From the NCBI GenBank assembly GCA_030827315.1, contig JAURER010000007.1, positions 1 to 64,000 on the forward strand: 64,000 bases of DNA, written 5' to 3'. Below the pieces are notes generated by a model. It did no database searches, was not told where the DNA came from, and was given only the letters and a program-made list of their open reading frames with translations. Positions within the stretch are counted from its first letter, which is position 1. The number at the start of each line of letters is the position of its first letter. This document shows positions 25,134 through 34,066 of this stretch, in pieces. The position numbers and the translations under genes were made by a program. This DNA is from Gemmatimonadota bacterium (GTDB lineage: Bacteria; Gemmatimonadota; Gemmatimonadetes; Longimicrobiales; Gaopeijiaceae).

Positions 25134-26150
25134 CTAGAAGATCGAGAGTCGGACGTACCGGTGGGGATTTTCCCGCACGTCCTTGAGCAGGAGGTCGAAG
25201 GAGAGGAGCACCTCCTCGGCGCGCAGGGCGAAGGTGGTGTCGAGCAGGAGCCGTCCCAGAGAGCCTTCGCCGGCTTCGAGCCGGGCCGTGATCCGATCGA
25301 TCCTCACGAACGCGGAATCGGCGCGTTCGAGCGTCGAGGCCAGACCTGACTCCGGGTCCGCGAGGCCCGCAGTGATGATGCGGATCCCCTCCGAAGCAAT
25401 GCGGACGTTATCGATGATCGAATCGAACCTCGCGTTTTCCACGAAGGCCTCGACGCGGTCGAGCGAGCGACGGGCCGCGTGGGCCGCGAGCTCCACTTCG
25501 TTCAGCGCGCTGTCCGCGCTCGCGGTGATGCTCGCAGCGACAATCGACTGCTGCTGCACGAGCGAGCGCACCTCCTGCGTGATTGCCTCGATGTTGTCGA
25601 TGGCCCGGGCCAGGTTGTCCGCAGTCTCCTGGTTGAAGGCGAGCTCCATCCGAGCGGTGAGGTCCGCCAGGTTCACGGAGATCTGCTCGGCCGACGCGGT
25701 GAGCCTCGTGATCTCGGGGAGTGCGTACCCCCCCACCACGCCGACCGCCTCGTCCGAGAGCGGGCGCGTGCCCGGCGGTACGTCGAAGAAGGCGAATCTC
25801 GGAAAGCGCGAGCGGCTCACGATCTCCGCCTGCCAGTCACCGAAGAGGGACTCCGGACCGAGTACGACGCCGGCATCCGCCGGGAGGCTCATCTCCTCGG
25901 TGAGGAGCAGCGTCACCCGCACCGCCGAGCCGCCCGGCTCGACATCGATCGAGGCGGTCTGCCCGATGCGCACGCCCCGGTAGGTGACCGGGTTGCCCTC
26001 GGACAGCTGGCCGACCGACTCGAGGAGGACCTCCACCGTGGTCGTGGCGCGCCCGAAGTTCGTGCCCTGGAGCAACAGCGTTCCGCCCACCGCGACGACG
26101 ATCGCCAGAATGATCACCGCGCCAACCAGGAACTCCTTGTTCCGGTTCAC
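25134..26150 (-). CDS. mlaD: MCE/MlaD-type lipid-transport protein
   Basis: A 338-residue protein from the GTG at 26150, which overlaps the mlaF stop (GTGA). It has an N-terminal membrane anchor (FLVGAVIILAIVVAVGGTLLL) and then an MCE domain (VEVLLESVGQLSEGNPVTYRG split by normal spacing, 'IGQTASIDVEP'). A long helical C-terminal region with heptad-like patterns follows, typical of MCE proteins that form tunnels across the periplasm. With MlaE and MlaF it should carry phospholipids between inner and outer membranes. Confidence 0.88.
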   Translation of the reverse strand: MNRNKEFLVGAVIILAIVVAVGGTLLLQGTNFGRATTTVEVLLESVGQLSEGNPVTYRGVRIGQTASIDVEPGGSAVRVTLLLTEEMSLPADAGVVLGPESLFGDWQAEIVSRSRFPRFAFFDVPPGTRPLSDEAVGVVGGYALPEITRLTASAEQISVNLADLTARMELAFNQETADNLARAIDNIEAITQEVRSLVQQQSIVAASITASADSALNEVELAAHAARRSLDRVEAFVENARFDSIIDNVRIASEGIRIITAGLADPESGLASTLERADSAFVRIDRITARLEAGEGSLGRLLLDTTFALRAEEVLLSFDLLLKDVRENPHRYVRLSIF

Positions 26151-26896
26151 GACTTGGCCCCCATCAGCTCCGGTATCCCTTGGATGAAGCCCTTTACGAT
26201 CGGGTCGTCCGACGCGCGTACCTCGTCCGGCGTCCCGTCGATGCGGATCATCCCCTCGTACAGCATCGCCACACGATCCGAAATTCGGAAGGCGCTCTTC
26301 ATGTCGTGGGAGATGATCACACCCGTCACGCCGAGCTCCTCGGACATCCGCACGATCATCTCGTCGATCACGGCCGTGGTCACCGGGTCGAGCCCGGTGG
26401 TCGGCTCGTCGTAGAGGATGTACTTCGGGCGCGTGGCGATGGCACGGGCCAGCCCGGCCCGTTTGCGCTGACCGCCCGACAGCTGGGAGGGCAGCCTGTC
26501 TTCGTAACCGGACAGCTCGACCAGCGCGAGGCATTCGGAAACGCGTTGACGGATCTCGTCCTCCTCGAGCTCCGGCATCCGCCTCAGCCCCATCCCCACG
26601 TTCTCTCCTATCGTCATCGAGTCGAACAGGGCGGCGAACTGAAAGACATACCCGATGTTTCGACGAAGCCGGTACAGCGAGTCCTGGTCGAGCCGACTCA
26701 CGTTGTGCTCGTCGACCCAGACGTCACCGCGATCGGGCCGGAGCAGCCCGACGATGTGTTTCAGCGCCACGGACTTTCCCGAGCCGGATGCACCGACGAT
26801 GGTCGTCGTCTGGCCGTCGTTGATGGTCAGCGACAGCCCCTTGAGAACCTCGTTGCTGTCGAAGGACTTGCAGACGTTCACCAGCTCGATGCTCAT
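26147..26896 (-). CDS. mlaF: MlaF-type ABC transporter ATP-binding protein
   Basis: A 249-residue ATPase: Walker A GASGSGKS (residues 35-42), signature LSGGQRKR, Walker B YILYDEPTTGLDP and switch His in ISHDMKSAF. The 'RNIGYVFQFAALFDSMTIGENV' Q-loop region is characteristic of the Mla (Mkl) family. It energises the MlaE permease. Start and stop overlap mlaE and mlaD by 4 bases. Confidence 0.94.
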   Translation of the reverse strand: MSIELVNVCKSFDSNEVLKGLSLTINDGQTTTIVGASGSGKSVALKHIVGLLRPDRGDVWVDEHNVSRLDQDSLYRLRRNIGYVFQFAALFDSMTIGENVGMGLRRMPELEEDEIRQRVSECLALVELSGYEDRLPSQLSGGQRKRAGLARAIATRPKYILYDEPTTGLDPVTTAVIDEMIVRMSEELGVTGVIISHDMKSAFRISDRVAMLYEGMIRIDGTPDEVRASDDPIVKGFIQGIPELMGAKS

Positions 26897-27675
26897 CGGA
26901 GGAGCACCGCAGCCCAGAAGGCGTCCAGCACCAGGATGATCATGCTCGCGATGACGACGGCCCGAGTCGTGGCATGGCCCACGCCCTCGGCCCCGCCACG
27001 CGTGTGAAAGCCGAAGTAGCAGCCGACCGCGGTCACCGTCACGCCGAAGGTGATGGACTTGATGAACGAGAAGCGGACGTCGAAGGGGAGGAAGAAGAGT
27101 TTGAGCCCCTTCAGGAACTCGGGCGACGACAGGTCCAGCAGGACGAGCGAGGCGCCCCAGCCCGCGAGGATCCCGATGGCGTTGGCGAGGATCACGACCA
27201 GAGGGAACATGATCGCGCCCGCCAGCACCCGCGGCACGACAAGGTACGCGACCGGATCGTAGGCGAGCGTCTCGAGCGCGTCGATCTGGTCGGTAACGCG
27301 CATGGTACCGATCTCCGCCGCGATGTTTGCGCCGACCCGACCGGAGAGGGCGAGTCCCGTGAGCACGGGCCCGAGTTCCAGGATCATCGTCTTGCCGACG
27401 AGCGTGCCCACGAAGTACAGCGGCACCGCGCCGGTGAAGGTGTACGATGCCTGCAGCGAGAGCACGATGCCCGTGAACGTCGCGATGAAGAGGGCGATGG
27501 GGACGGACTCGACGCCGACGCGAGCGAGCTGGGGAATCAGGTGCGGACCCCAGAGCTCCACCTTCCTCAGGGCGCGCACTGCATCGATCCCCAGGAACCC
27601 GGCGCGTCCCACGGACGAAACGCTCCGGATCGCGGCCTGCCCGACGGCCTCGACGTGCGTGGTGATTGCAGCCAT
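26893..27675 (-). CDS. mlaE: MlaE-type ABC transporter permease
   Basis: A 260-residue membrane protein with five to six hydrophobic spans and the MlaE core: 'FTGIVLSLQASYTF', 'LGPVLTGLALSGRVGANIAAEIGTM' by typical spacing, and 'DQIDALETLAYDPVAYLVVPR'. It forms the inner-membrane channel of the phospholipid transporter. It is the first gene of the operon mlaE-mlaF-mlaD-nudix-ferredoxin reductase-trxB on the minus strand. Confidence 0.94.
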   Translation of the reverse strand: MAAITTHVEAVGQAAIRSVSSVGRAGFLGIDAVRALRKVELWGPHLIPQLARVGVESVPIALFIATFTGIVLSLQASYTFTGAVPLYFVGTLVGKTMILELGPVLTGLALSGRVGANIAAEIGTMRVTDQIDALETLAYDPVAYLVVPRVLAGAIMFPLVVILANAIGILAGWGASLVLLDLSSPEFLKGLKLFFLPFDVRFSFIKSITFGVTVTAVGCYFGFHTRGGAEGVGHATTRAVVIASMIILVLDAFWAAVLLR

Positions 27676-27728
27676 GACGGAATCTAAGAAGAAGCTGCCC
27701 CCGTCGCCCCCCGGGGTCCGTCGCCCGT

Positions 27729-28082
27729 TCAGCCGTCGCTCAGAACGTCGCTCTCGAGTGTGAATTCGACCTCTTCGCGGCGACCATTCGCTCCGGGCAC
27801 CTCGTAGGCCACGCGAATGCGCTTCACCGCCGAGCGGGGATCGGTCAGTGCGATCTCGAACTCCAGAGCCTGGTCGGTGGACGAGATGCGCGTGCGGATC
27901 CGGTCGCCCGGCTCGGCCTCGGGCTGCGTCTGGGGGTTCCGGAACAGCGTCTTGGTGGACTGCCGTCCGGATTCGAGCGTGCGCGTGACCTTCACGAGCT
28001 TGAGCCAGTCGGGCTGGTAGCTCACTTCGTACTCGACGCCGCGCTGGTCGGCACCGGCTCCATCTCGGTTGTGTCGTGCCAC
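27729..28082 (-). CDS. unknown small beta-rich protein
   Basis: A frame ending at 27729 encodes a soluble protein with alternating hydrophobic strands (YEVSYQPDWLKLVKVTRTLE, 'ALEFEIALTDP', 'VKRIRVAYEVPG', 'REEVEFTLESDV'). I placed the start at GTG 28082, giving 117 residues. A longer start at 28145 adds an Arg/Ala-rich, less likely stretch. No family is recognised. It is followed by mlaE after 53 bases. A TTGACA box lies upstream at 28181-28186. Confidence 0.6.
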   Translation of the reverse strand: MARHNRDGAGADQRGVEYEVSYQPDWLKLVKVTRTLESGRQSTKTLFRNPQTQPEAEPGDRIRTRISSTDQALEFEIALTDPRSAVKRIRVAYEVPGANGRREEVEFTLESDVLSDG

Positions 28083-28157
28083 CCTCGACGCCCCCTGTCC
28101 TGGCCGAACCGCGCCCGCCCGGGCGCGGAGCCGTGCTCGTGACAATTACAATAAACG

Positions 28158-28186
28158 AATGTTTTTACCGCCGGCCGAAATGTCAA
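28158..28186 (-). promoter_or_regulatory. possible sigma-70-like promoter
   Basis: Read on the minus strand, a perfect TTGACA (28186-28181) is followed after 17 bases by AACATT (28163-28158), a weak -10 match. The surrounding 28146-28265 gap is markedly more AT-rich than the neighbouring genes. It would serve the 117-residue gene and perhaps mlaE. Confidence 0.3.
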
Positions 28187-28265
28187 CATTTTCCGACGCC
28201 CGAAACGCGACAAAGCCTTGATGGGAAAGGACGATACGACGTTGACGTGGCTCCGTTTTACAGAA

Positions 28266-29426
28266 TTAGAGCTGAATCGGGACAGGAACGAAGGTGAGCA
28301 AAAAAGCCGCGATCAAGAGCCATCCCAGGACCATCCGGAAGGCACCGACGCCGGGACCCGGCTGGACCACCCGGGGGTGCCCCACGCGTCCGCGGTGCAG
28401 GACCAGGACCAGCGCGGCCCACCCCCACCACCCCCACCACAGGATGCCCAGGGGCACGAGCGTGAGAAGGAAGAGTCGGGCGAAATGGTGGTGTCTTTCG
28501 GGGAACAGGGCGTACAGGACGTGGCCCCCGTCGAGCTGACCGAGCGGAAGAAGGTTGAGCCCCGTGACGAAGAGCCCCAGCCAGCCGGCGAGCGCGAAGG
28601 GGTGCAGCAGAATGGGCGCATCCCCCACCGCGCCCGGCCCGAAGAGCCCGGCCAGAGCATGCGTCACGACGCCGTTTCCGAGCCACACCGACTGCCCGGC
28701 GAAGTTGATGACGAACGGCGAGAGCATGTCTGCATAGCCGGGGACGGTTCGCGACATCGACAGCCCCGCGGCCAGAAGCGGTACGGACACGAGGAACGAG
28801 GCGATGGGTCCCGAAGCCCCGATGTCGAAGAGGCTCACGCGACGGACGGTGGGCCCGCGCAGCCGTATGAATGCGCCCAGACTCCCGATGACGGAAAAGT
28901 AGGGGGGAAACGGAATGAAGTAGGGCAGGCTCGCCCGAACCCCGTGCCGGCGCGCGGCGAAGAAATGACCCATCTCGTGGCAGATGAGCACTCCGAGGAA
29001 GGGGAAGGCGAACGACGCTCCGAACCAGAGCCGCCACGGCTCGAGCGACGAGGGGTAGGGCAGGAGCACGCCCCCGATGTCCAGCACGCGGGTCCCAAAC
29101 GGGTCCAGGTCCCGCATCAGCGCGCCCGACCCCAGTGTCGTGAGGATCGTGAAGAGGAGGAGCCCAGCGTGCAGCCAGAGTCGCGGCCGCGGCTCCTCGG
29201 CCGTGACGAAGACGAGCACGACGCGGGTGCCGTCGGCACTCGCCTCGAAGTCCGCGCGGACCGGCGCAGCGGCGAGCGCGTCGATCACCTCGGGTGCGTC
29301 CGGCGCGAGGCCGTCCCGGAGCCGGCCCTCGACCATCAGGTCGTGCGGAAGCGTCGTGAGGCGAACGTCCACGAGCAGCGGCATCCAGGGGCCGGGATCG
29401 ACCTTGACCCCAATTTTTTTGCTCAT
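28266..29426 (-). CDS. M50 family (site-2 protease-like) membrane metalloprotease
   Basis: A 386-residue polytopic protein from ATG 29426. The zinc site is HEMGH (His150, Glu151, His154) inside a transmembrane helix, with the second motif LDGGH (Asp299). Hydrophobic segments before and after match an FtsH-loop-free site-2 protease with an N-terminal soluble region. These enzymes cut membrane-bound substrates. The substrate is unknown. It is divergent from rho, with 189 bases between the starts. Confidence 0.9.
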   Translation of the reverse strand: MSKKIGVKVDPGPWMPLLVDVRLTTLPHDLMVEGRLRDGLAPDAPEVIDALAAAPVRADFEASADGTRVVLVFVTAEEPRPRLWLHAGLLLFTILTTLGSGALMRDLDPFGTRVLDIGGVLLPYPSSLEPWRLWFGASFAFPFLGVLICHEMGHFFAARRHGVRASLPYFIPFPPYFSVIGSLGAFIRLRGPTVRRVSLFDIGASGPIASFLVSVPLLAAGLSMSRTVPGYADMLSPFVINFAGQSVWLGNGVVTHALAGLFGPGAVGDAPILLHPFALAGWLGLFVTGLNLLPLGQLDGGHVLYALFPERHHHFARLFLLTLVPLGILWWGWWGWAALVLVLHRGRVGHPRVVQPGPGVGAFRMVLGWLLIAAFLLTFVPVPIQL

Positions 29427-29615
29427 TACGTTCGCCTCGATTGCGCGGTTCGGATGCGCGGTCGCATCATCCCGCCGTATCACCCCGCCCGTGGGTCGCT
29501 TCTCCCGCCCGGCGAACGCCCGTACGTCACGACCCCCGTGGTCGGCCTTCCCGCCGAAGCCCCCCCGACCGTATGAAGTCCGCGGCTCGATCGAGCTGCG
29601 CGCCCGGAGCCCCTC

Positions 29616-30875
29616 GTGGACATCTCCGAACTCAAGAGCAAGAACGTTGGAGCTCTGAACGACCTCGCCGTCGAACTCAACCTCGACGGGGCCGAAGAGC
29701 TTGGCAAGGAACAGCTGATCGAGGCGATCGAGCAGGCGCTGCTCGACCGCGGAGACGCGCTAACCACCGAGGGCGTGATGGAAATTCTGCCCGAGGGGTA
29801 CGGCTTCCTCCGGTCACAGGAGTGGAGCTACGTCGCGAGCCCGGACGACGTGTACATCAGTCCGTCACAGATCAAGCGGTTCGAACTCCGTACCGGAGAC
29901 ACCATCGCCGGGGAAGTCCGGTCGGCCCGGCGTGGCGAAAAGTACCCCGCGATGATTCAGGTCGACTCCATCAACGGCCTCGCGCCCGAATCGCTCCAGG
30001 GGCGGCCGAAGTTCGACGAACTGCGCCCGCGGTACCCGGAGCGACGCCTGGACCTCGAGATCGAGGGTGACGACAACTCGCTCGCCATGCGCATGGTGGA
30101 CCTCATCGCACCCATCGGTGAAGGTCAGCGAGGCCTCATCGTGTCTCCGCCGAAAGCGGGAAAGACGACCATCCTTCGTCAAATGGCGAACGCGATCACG
30201 ACCAATTCGCCCGACGCGCACCTGATCGTCCTGCTCATCGACGAGCGCCCCGAAGAGGTGACGGAGATGAAGGCGAAGGTGAAGGGAGAGGTGATCGCCT
30301 CCACCTTCGACGAGTCCCCCCAGCGCCACGTACAGGTCGCGGACATGGTGCTCGAAAAGGCGAAGAGGCTGGTGGAGCACGGGAAGGACGTGGTGATCCT
30401 GCTCGACTCGATCACCCGGCTCGCGCGAGCCTACAACGCGGTGATCCGCAAGTCCGGGAAGATCCTTTCCGGCGGCGTCGACGCCAACGCGCTGCAGAAG
30501 CCCAAGCAGTTCTTCGGAGCGGCGAGGAACATCCAGGACGGAGGCTCCCTGACCATCGTGGCGACGGCACTCATCGAGACCGGCAGCCGCATGGACGAGG
30601 TGATCTTCGAGGAGTTCAAGGGCACCGGGAACATGGAGCTCGTGCTCGACCGCGAGATCTCCGATCGGCGCATTTTCCCCGCTATCAACCTGAACCGGTC
30701 GAGCACGCGCAAGGAAGAACTCCTGCTCAGCGACGTCGAGCTCAACCGCGTCTTCCTGCTGCGCAACTTCCTGTCGGACATGCCGCCCGTGGAAGCGCTC
30801 GAGTTCCTGCGCGCGCGCATGAAGATGACCAAGTCCAACGCCGAGTTCCTCGACGACATGACCCGCGGCGTCTGA
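29616..30875 (+). CDS. rho: transcription termination factor Rho
   Basis: A 419-residue protein, the same length as E. coli Rho, starting at GTG 29616. It has the N-terminal Rho domain ([20 protein letters not shown]), the RNA-binding cold-shock region ([20 protein letters not shown]), the P-loop SPPKAGKTT (residues 177-185), [13 protein letters not shown], and the Q- and R-loop segments ([32 protein letters not shown]). It forms a hexameric RNA helicase that ends transcription. There is no long insertion of the kind seen in some Actinobacteria. Confidence 0.97.
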   Translation: MDISELKSKNVGALNDLAVELNLDGAEELGKEQLIEAIEQALLDRGDALTTEGVMEILPEGYGFLRSQEWSYVASPDDVYISPSQIKRFELRTGDTIAGEVRSARRGEKYPAMIQVDSINGLAPESLQGRPKFDELRPRYPERRLDLEIEGDDNSLAMRMVDLIAPIGEGQRGLIVSPPKAGKTTILRQMANAITTNSPDAHLIVLLIDERPEEVTEMKAKVKGEVIASTFDESPQRHVQVADMVLEKAKRLVEHGKDVVILLDSITRLARAYNAVIRKSGKILSGGVDANALQKPKQFFGAARNIQDGGSLTIVATALIETGSRMDEVIFEEFKGTGNMELVLDREISDRRIFPAINLNRSSTRKEELLLSDVELNRVFLLRNFLSDMPPVEALEFLRARMKMTKSNAEFLDDMTRGV

Positions 30876-30901
30876 CCCGTCGCGCCGATCGCCCGGACGG
30901 G
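30876..30901. terminator. inverted repeat between convergent rho and phosphoribosyltransferase genes
   Basis: CCCGTC (30876-30881) pairs with GACGGG (30896-30901) around a GC-rich 14-base loop, directly after the rho stop and a few bases before the end of the convergent gene. There is no T-tract. Confidence 0.35.
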
Positions 30902-30909
30902 CGGATCCG

Positions 30910-31419
30910 TTACTCGTCGATGACGTCCGAGTAACGCGGATTCACGACGAACTCGTCCCCCTCGAAAACCTTCCTGTCCCAGGGGAAGATCACGTTCGCG
31001 TCCATGCTGAGGGCCGAATAGTCGGGTTGATAGCCCGTCGTTCGCGCGAAGCTCGTCGCGGTACGCACCTCGGCGGGGTGCTGGTCGCGCACGGCGGCGA
31101 GTGCCAGGCGAAGGGTGTCTCCGGACGTCGTGATCTCGTCCACGATCAGCACCCGCTTTCCCCGGACCTGGGGCGGCGCCGCGGACAGCACGGCCGGGCG
31201 CTCGCGTACGGTCTCGTCCCCGTCGCGGCGTGAGATCTTCATCGAATAGAAGTCGAGCCGGAGCATCGACGCGACGACGGCGGCGGGGATCACGCCCGCG
31301 CGCGCTATGCCGACGATGATCTCCGGTTGGTACTCGCGCGCGACCTTCAGGGCCAGTGCCCGGCACAGCTCGCCGAACATCGCCCAGTCGACTTCGAGGT
31401 GCTCATTGGAGTTCAGCAC
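30910..31419 (-). CDS. phosphoribosyltransferase-domain protein
   Basis: A 169-residue protein with a type I phosphoribosyltransferase fold. The PRPP-binding motif VLIVDEITTSGDT occupies residues 90-102, and 'IIVGIARAGVIPAAVVASML' is the N-terminal PRT loop. It is similar to xanthine/hypoxanthine-type PRT proteins that act in purine salvage, but the base specificity cannot be read from this sequence. The start is GTG 31419. Confidence 0.85.
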   Translation of the reverse strand: MLNSNEHLEVDWAMFGELCRALALKVAREYQPEIIVGIARAGVIPAAVVASMLRLDFYSMKISRRDGDETVRERPAVLSAAPPQVRGKRVLIVDEITTSGDTLRLALAAVRDQHPAEVRTATSFARTTGYQPDYSALSMDANVIFPWDRKVFEGDEFVVNPRYSDVIDE

Positions 31420-31621
31420 GGCGGATCCCGGGTTGAAGGCACGATCGGGAGGGATCGCGAATGTCGTCTGCGTGCGCAGGAGGAGTCGCTACAATATGAA
31501 AGTATTCCCTTTTGCCACCGCAGGGTACGGGCGACGCGGGCGTGAAACGAGGGCCGACGGACGAAGACGGCGACCCGTCGCCCGCGTTGACGCGACCCGG
31601 GGCGTGAGCGAGTCTGTCGGC

Positions 31622-32065
31622 ATGGTGGATGAACTGACGGAACGCGCCGACCGGGTTCTCGCGGAGGCGCTCGAGGCAACGGGTGCACGCGACCCCCGCG
31701 AGTTCTATCGCGAGCGACTCCGGGAGCTGCGCCAGGCGAATCCCGAGGGATACGAGCACGCGGTGGCGTACTACCGGGAAACGCTGATTCCCGCGGTCGC
31801 GAACGGGACGTCCCCGGCGCTCGCCGCCTGGACCGAGTACGGACGCGTCCTGGCGGAGGCGGTCACCCCCGGACGCACCGTTTCCATCGACGAGACGGGC
31901 CTCGCGCGTCCCTACGAGGGGCCGGGTCCGGACCGGCTGGTGTTGCACCTGCCCTCGGCGAAGGGCGGGCGGGCCCTCCTGGTCGGCCTCCCGCAGGTGC
32001 TGTCGACCGCGCAGCGGGCCACCTTCGACGTGCTCGTCGCGGGCAGGCAGAAGATCCAGGAGTAG
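31622..32065 (+). CDS. unknown 147-residue protein
   Basis: An acidic, helix-rich N-terminal half (ELTERADRVLAEALEATG, 'FYRERLRELRQANPEGYEHA') is followed by a strand-rich C-terminal half ending 'LLVGLPQVLSTAQRATFDVL'. No signal or membrane segment is present and I recognise no family. ATG 31622 was chosen; an in-frame GTG at 31604 is possible. A TACAAT hexamer at 31490-31495 could be a -10 element for a leader of about 100 bases. The gene converges on the FakA-FakB fusion gene. Confidence 0.6.
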   Translation: MVDELTERADRVLAEALEATGARDPREFYRERLRELRQANPEGYEHAVAYYRETLIPAVANGTSPALAAWTEYGRVLAEAVTPGRTVSIDETGLARPYEGPGPDRLVLHLPSAKGGRALLVGLPQVLSTAQRATFDVLVAGRQKIQE

Positions 32066-32077
32066 CGCTCCGCAGCC

Positions 32078-33922
32078 CTACGACGCGTCCTCCACGATGT
32101 ACGCGATTCCCCAGGCTCCGATTCCAAGGTGCGTGGCGATCACCGGCGTCGCCGGCGCCGAGAGCACCTCCACATCCGCCCCATACTCCGACCGGAGCGC
32201 CCCCGTCATCTCGTCGACGATCTCGGGCATGCCGACGTGCACGACCCCGAACCTGACCTTTCGGGCGCTCGCGGGAATCTGCCGTCTCAGCACACGCAGC
32301 AGTTCAGCGCGCGCGCGCTGAAGCCCGAACGCCTTGCCGAACGGTGCGACGACACCCTCGGGTGTCATGCCCATGATCGGCTTGAGGCCCAGGAACCGAC
32401 CCACGAATGCCTTCCCCCGACCCACGCGGCCCGAGGCGATCATCCGTTCGAATGTCTTCACGGTGAAGAGAATGCCGGACCGGGCGCGGATGCGTCGCAC
32501 CTCGGCCACGATCTCCGAGGGGGCCCACCCGGCCTCGGCAAGTTCGACCGCCTTCAGCGTGAGCAGCCCGGTCAGAAGAGACGCGCCGAGGGAATCGGCC
32601 AGCAGAGGCGGGTCCCCCTCGACCCGCCCGGCCGCGACCTCGGCGGCCTGAAAGGTGCCTGAGAGCGTGGACGACAGGAACACGCCGACCACCGCCTCCC
32701 CCTCCTCGGACGCGGCACGGAAACCTTCGAGGATGGCCGCGGGCGTGGGCTGACTCGTCGTCGGCAGCCGCTCCGATTCCGCCAGCATCCGGTGGAACTC
32801 GGTCGCGTTGATGTCGATGCCGTCGCGATACGAGCGGTCTCCATCCACGAGCGAGAGAGGAACGACATGGATGCCGTGCGCCCGCACGATCTCCTCCGAG
32901 AGGTCCGCCGCCGAGTCGGTCACGATGGCGACCGGGCGCCGGGCGAGCTGAATGTGCCCGTCGCGACCGATGGCGTCGTGCTGGGCCTTCATGTCCTCGG
33001 CCTTGTGCGTGATCAGCGAGCCGACCGAGCGCAGGTAGGCGAAGACGTCCTCGGGGTCGTCCGTGTGGATGTGCACCTTGAGCACGTCGTCGGAGCGGAT
33101 GACGATCAGCGAGTCGCCGCGCTCCCTGAGCACCTCCCGGACCTCGGCCTGCGTAGGCAGCGCCTCGCCGCGGACCAGCGCCTCGGTGCAGAAGCGGTAC
33201 TGCTCTTCCGCCGTCGGGTATTCGGCGAGTGCGGCGGCCATCCCCTCGCCCGCGGCCGCGCCCGGCCCGGCCACGGCCTCCGAGCCGGCGGCCAGCGACA
33301 CGCCCTGGACGAAGAGGAGCACGCCCTCGAGCATGCTCACGAAGCCCTTCGCTCCCGCATCGACCACGCCCGCCTTCTTGAGCACCGGCAGCTGATCGGG
33401 CGTGCGGGCGAGCGATTCGCGCGCCTGCTCGACCACGTGACCGAAGAGGGGCACGAAGTCGGCGGTGCCCGCCCCTTCGGCGGCCACCGCCGTGTCGCGC
33501 ATGACGGTCAGGATCGTGCCCTCCACGGGACGCTCGAGCGAGGCGTACAGCTTGTCCACTCCAGCCTTCAGGGCGACCCCGAACTCTATCGTGGAGATTC
33601 GCTCTCGTTCGACGACGCTGTCGGCGAATCCCAGCAGGAAGTGCGACAGCATCATTCCGCAGTTGCCCCGGGCACCGAGCACGGCGCCCTGTGCGGCCTC
33701 GCGCGCCACGGCCGAGACCGCGCGCTCGCGATTCGCGCGCAGGTGGTCGGACACGGCCCGGAGGGTAAGCGCGAGGTTGGTACCGGTGTCGCCGTCCGGC
33801 ACCGGAAAGACGTTGATGCGGTTGAGCTCGGCTCGCTGACCCTGTGCGTATTCGCAGGCGGCGATGAGAGATCGTCGGAGGCGGGGTCCGTCGAGGTACC
33901 GGATCTGCATGTGCGAGATCAT
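32078..33922 (-). CDS. fused fatty acid kinase: DAK2 (FakA-like) plus DegV (FakB-like)
   Basis: A 614-residue protein joining two proteins that are normally separate. The N-terminal DAK2 kinase domain has the metal- and phosphate-binding DGDTGTN at residues 43-49 and 'GARGNCGMMLSHFL'. A FakA-type middle region ('LIVIRSDDVLKVHIHTDDPE') follows. From about residue 325 a DegV fatty-acid-binding domain starts (VAIVTDSAADLSEEIV, 'LPTTSQPTP', 'GLKPIMGMTPEGVV'). In Firmicutes FakB binds fatty acid and FakA phosphorylates it to acyl-phosphate. Here kinase and carrier would be linked in one chain. Confidence 0.88.
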   Translation of the reverse strand: MISHMQIRYLDGPRLRRSLIAACEYAQGQRAELNRINVFPVPDGDTGTNLALTLRAVSDHLRANRERAVSAVAREAAQGAVLGARGNCGMMLSHFLLGFADSVVERERISTIEFGVALKAGVDKLYASLERPVEGTILTVMRDTAVAAEGAGTADFVPLFGHVVEQARESLARTPDQLPVLKKAGVVDAGAKGFVSMLEGVLLFVQGVSLAAGSEAVAGPGAAAGEGMAAALAEYPTAEEQYRFCTEALVRGEALPTQAEVREVLRERGDSLIVIRSDDVLKVHIHTDDPEDVFAYLRSVGSLITHKAEDMKAQHDAIGRDGHIQLARRPVAIVTDSAADLSEEIVRAHGIHVVPLSLVDGDRSYRDGIDINATEFHRMLAESERLPTTSQPTPAAILEGFRAASEEGEAVVGVFLSSTLSGTFQAAEVAAGRVEGDPPLLADSLGASLLTGLLTLKAVELAEAGWAPSEIVAEVRRIRARSGILFTVKTFERMIASGRVGRGKAFVGRFLGLKPIMGMTPEGVVAPFGKAFGLQRARAELLRVLRRQIPASARKVRFGVVHVGMPEIVDEMTGALRSEYGADVEVLSAPATPVIATHLGIGAWGIAYIVEDAS

Positions 33923-34066
33923 CGTCGAGGGAGCGGCCGGCCCCCTCGCGGGACCGGCGGCTCAATGTACAGAACGCGTGGTCCGGAGGCACCGGCCCGC
34001 CCTGTCGGGCAGCGAGGGGGTTGGTATCTTGTGGCCCTTCTTCCGTACCCTCTCCCCCCCGCCCCA

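Noticed and set aside
32792-34066. The long upstream extension of the DUF5916 gene frame
   Set aside because: It lies antisense to the FakA-FakB fusion and lacks domain or signal features; the signal peptide begins after 34067.
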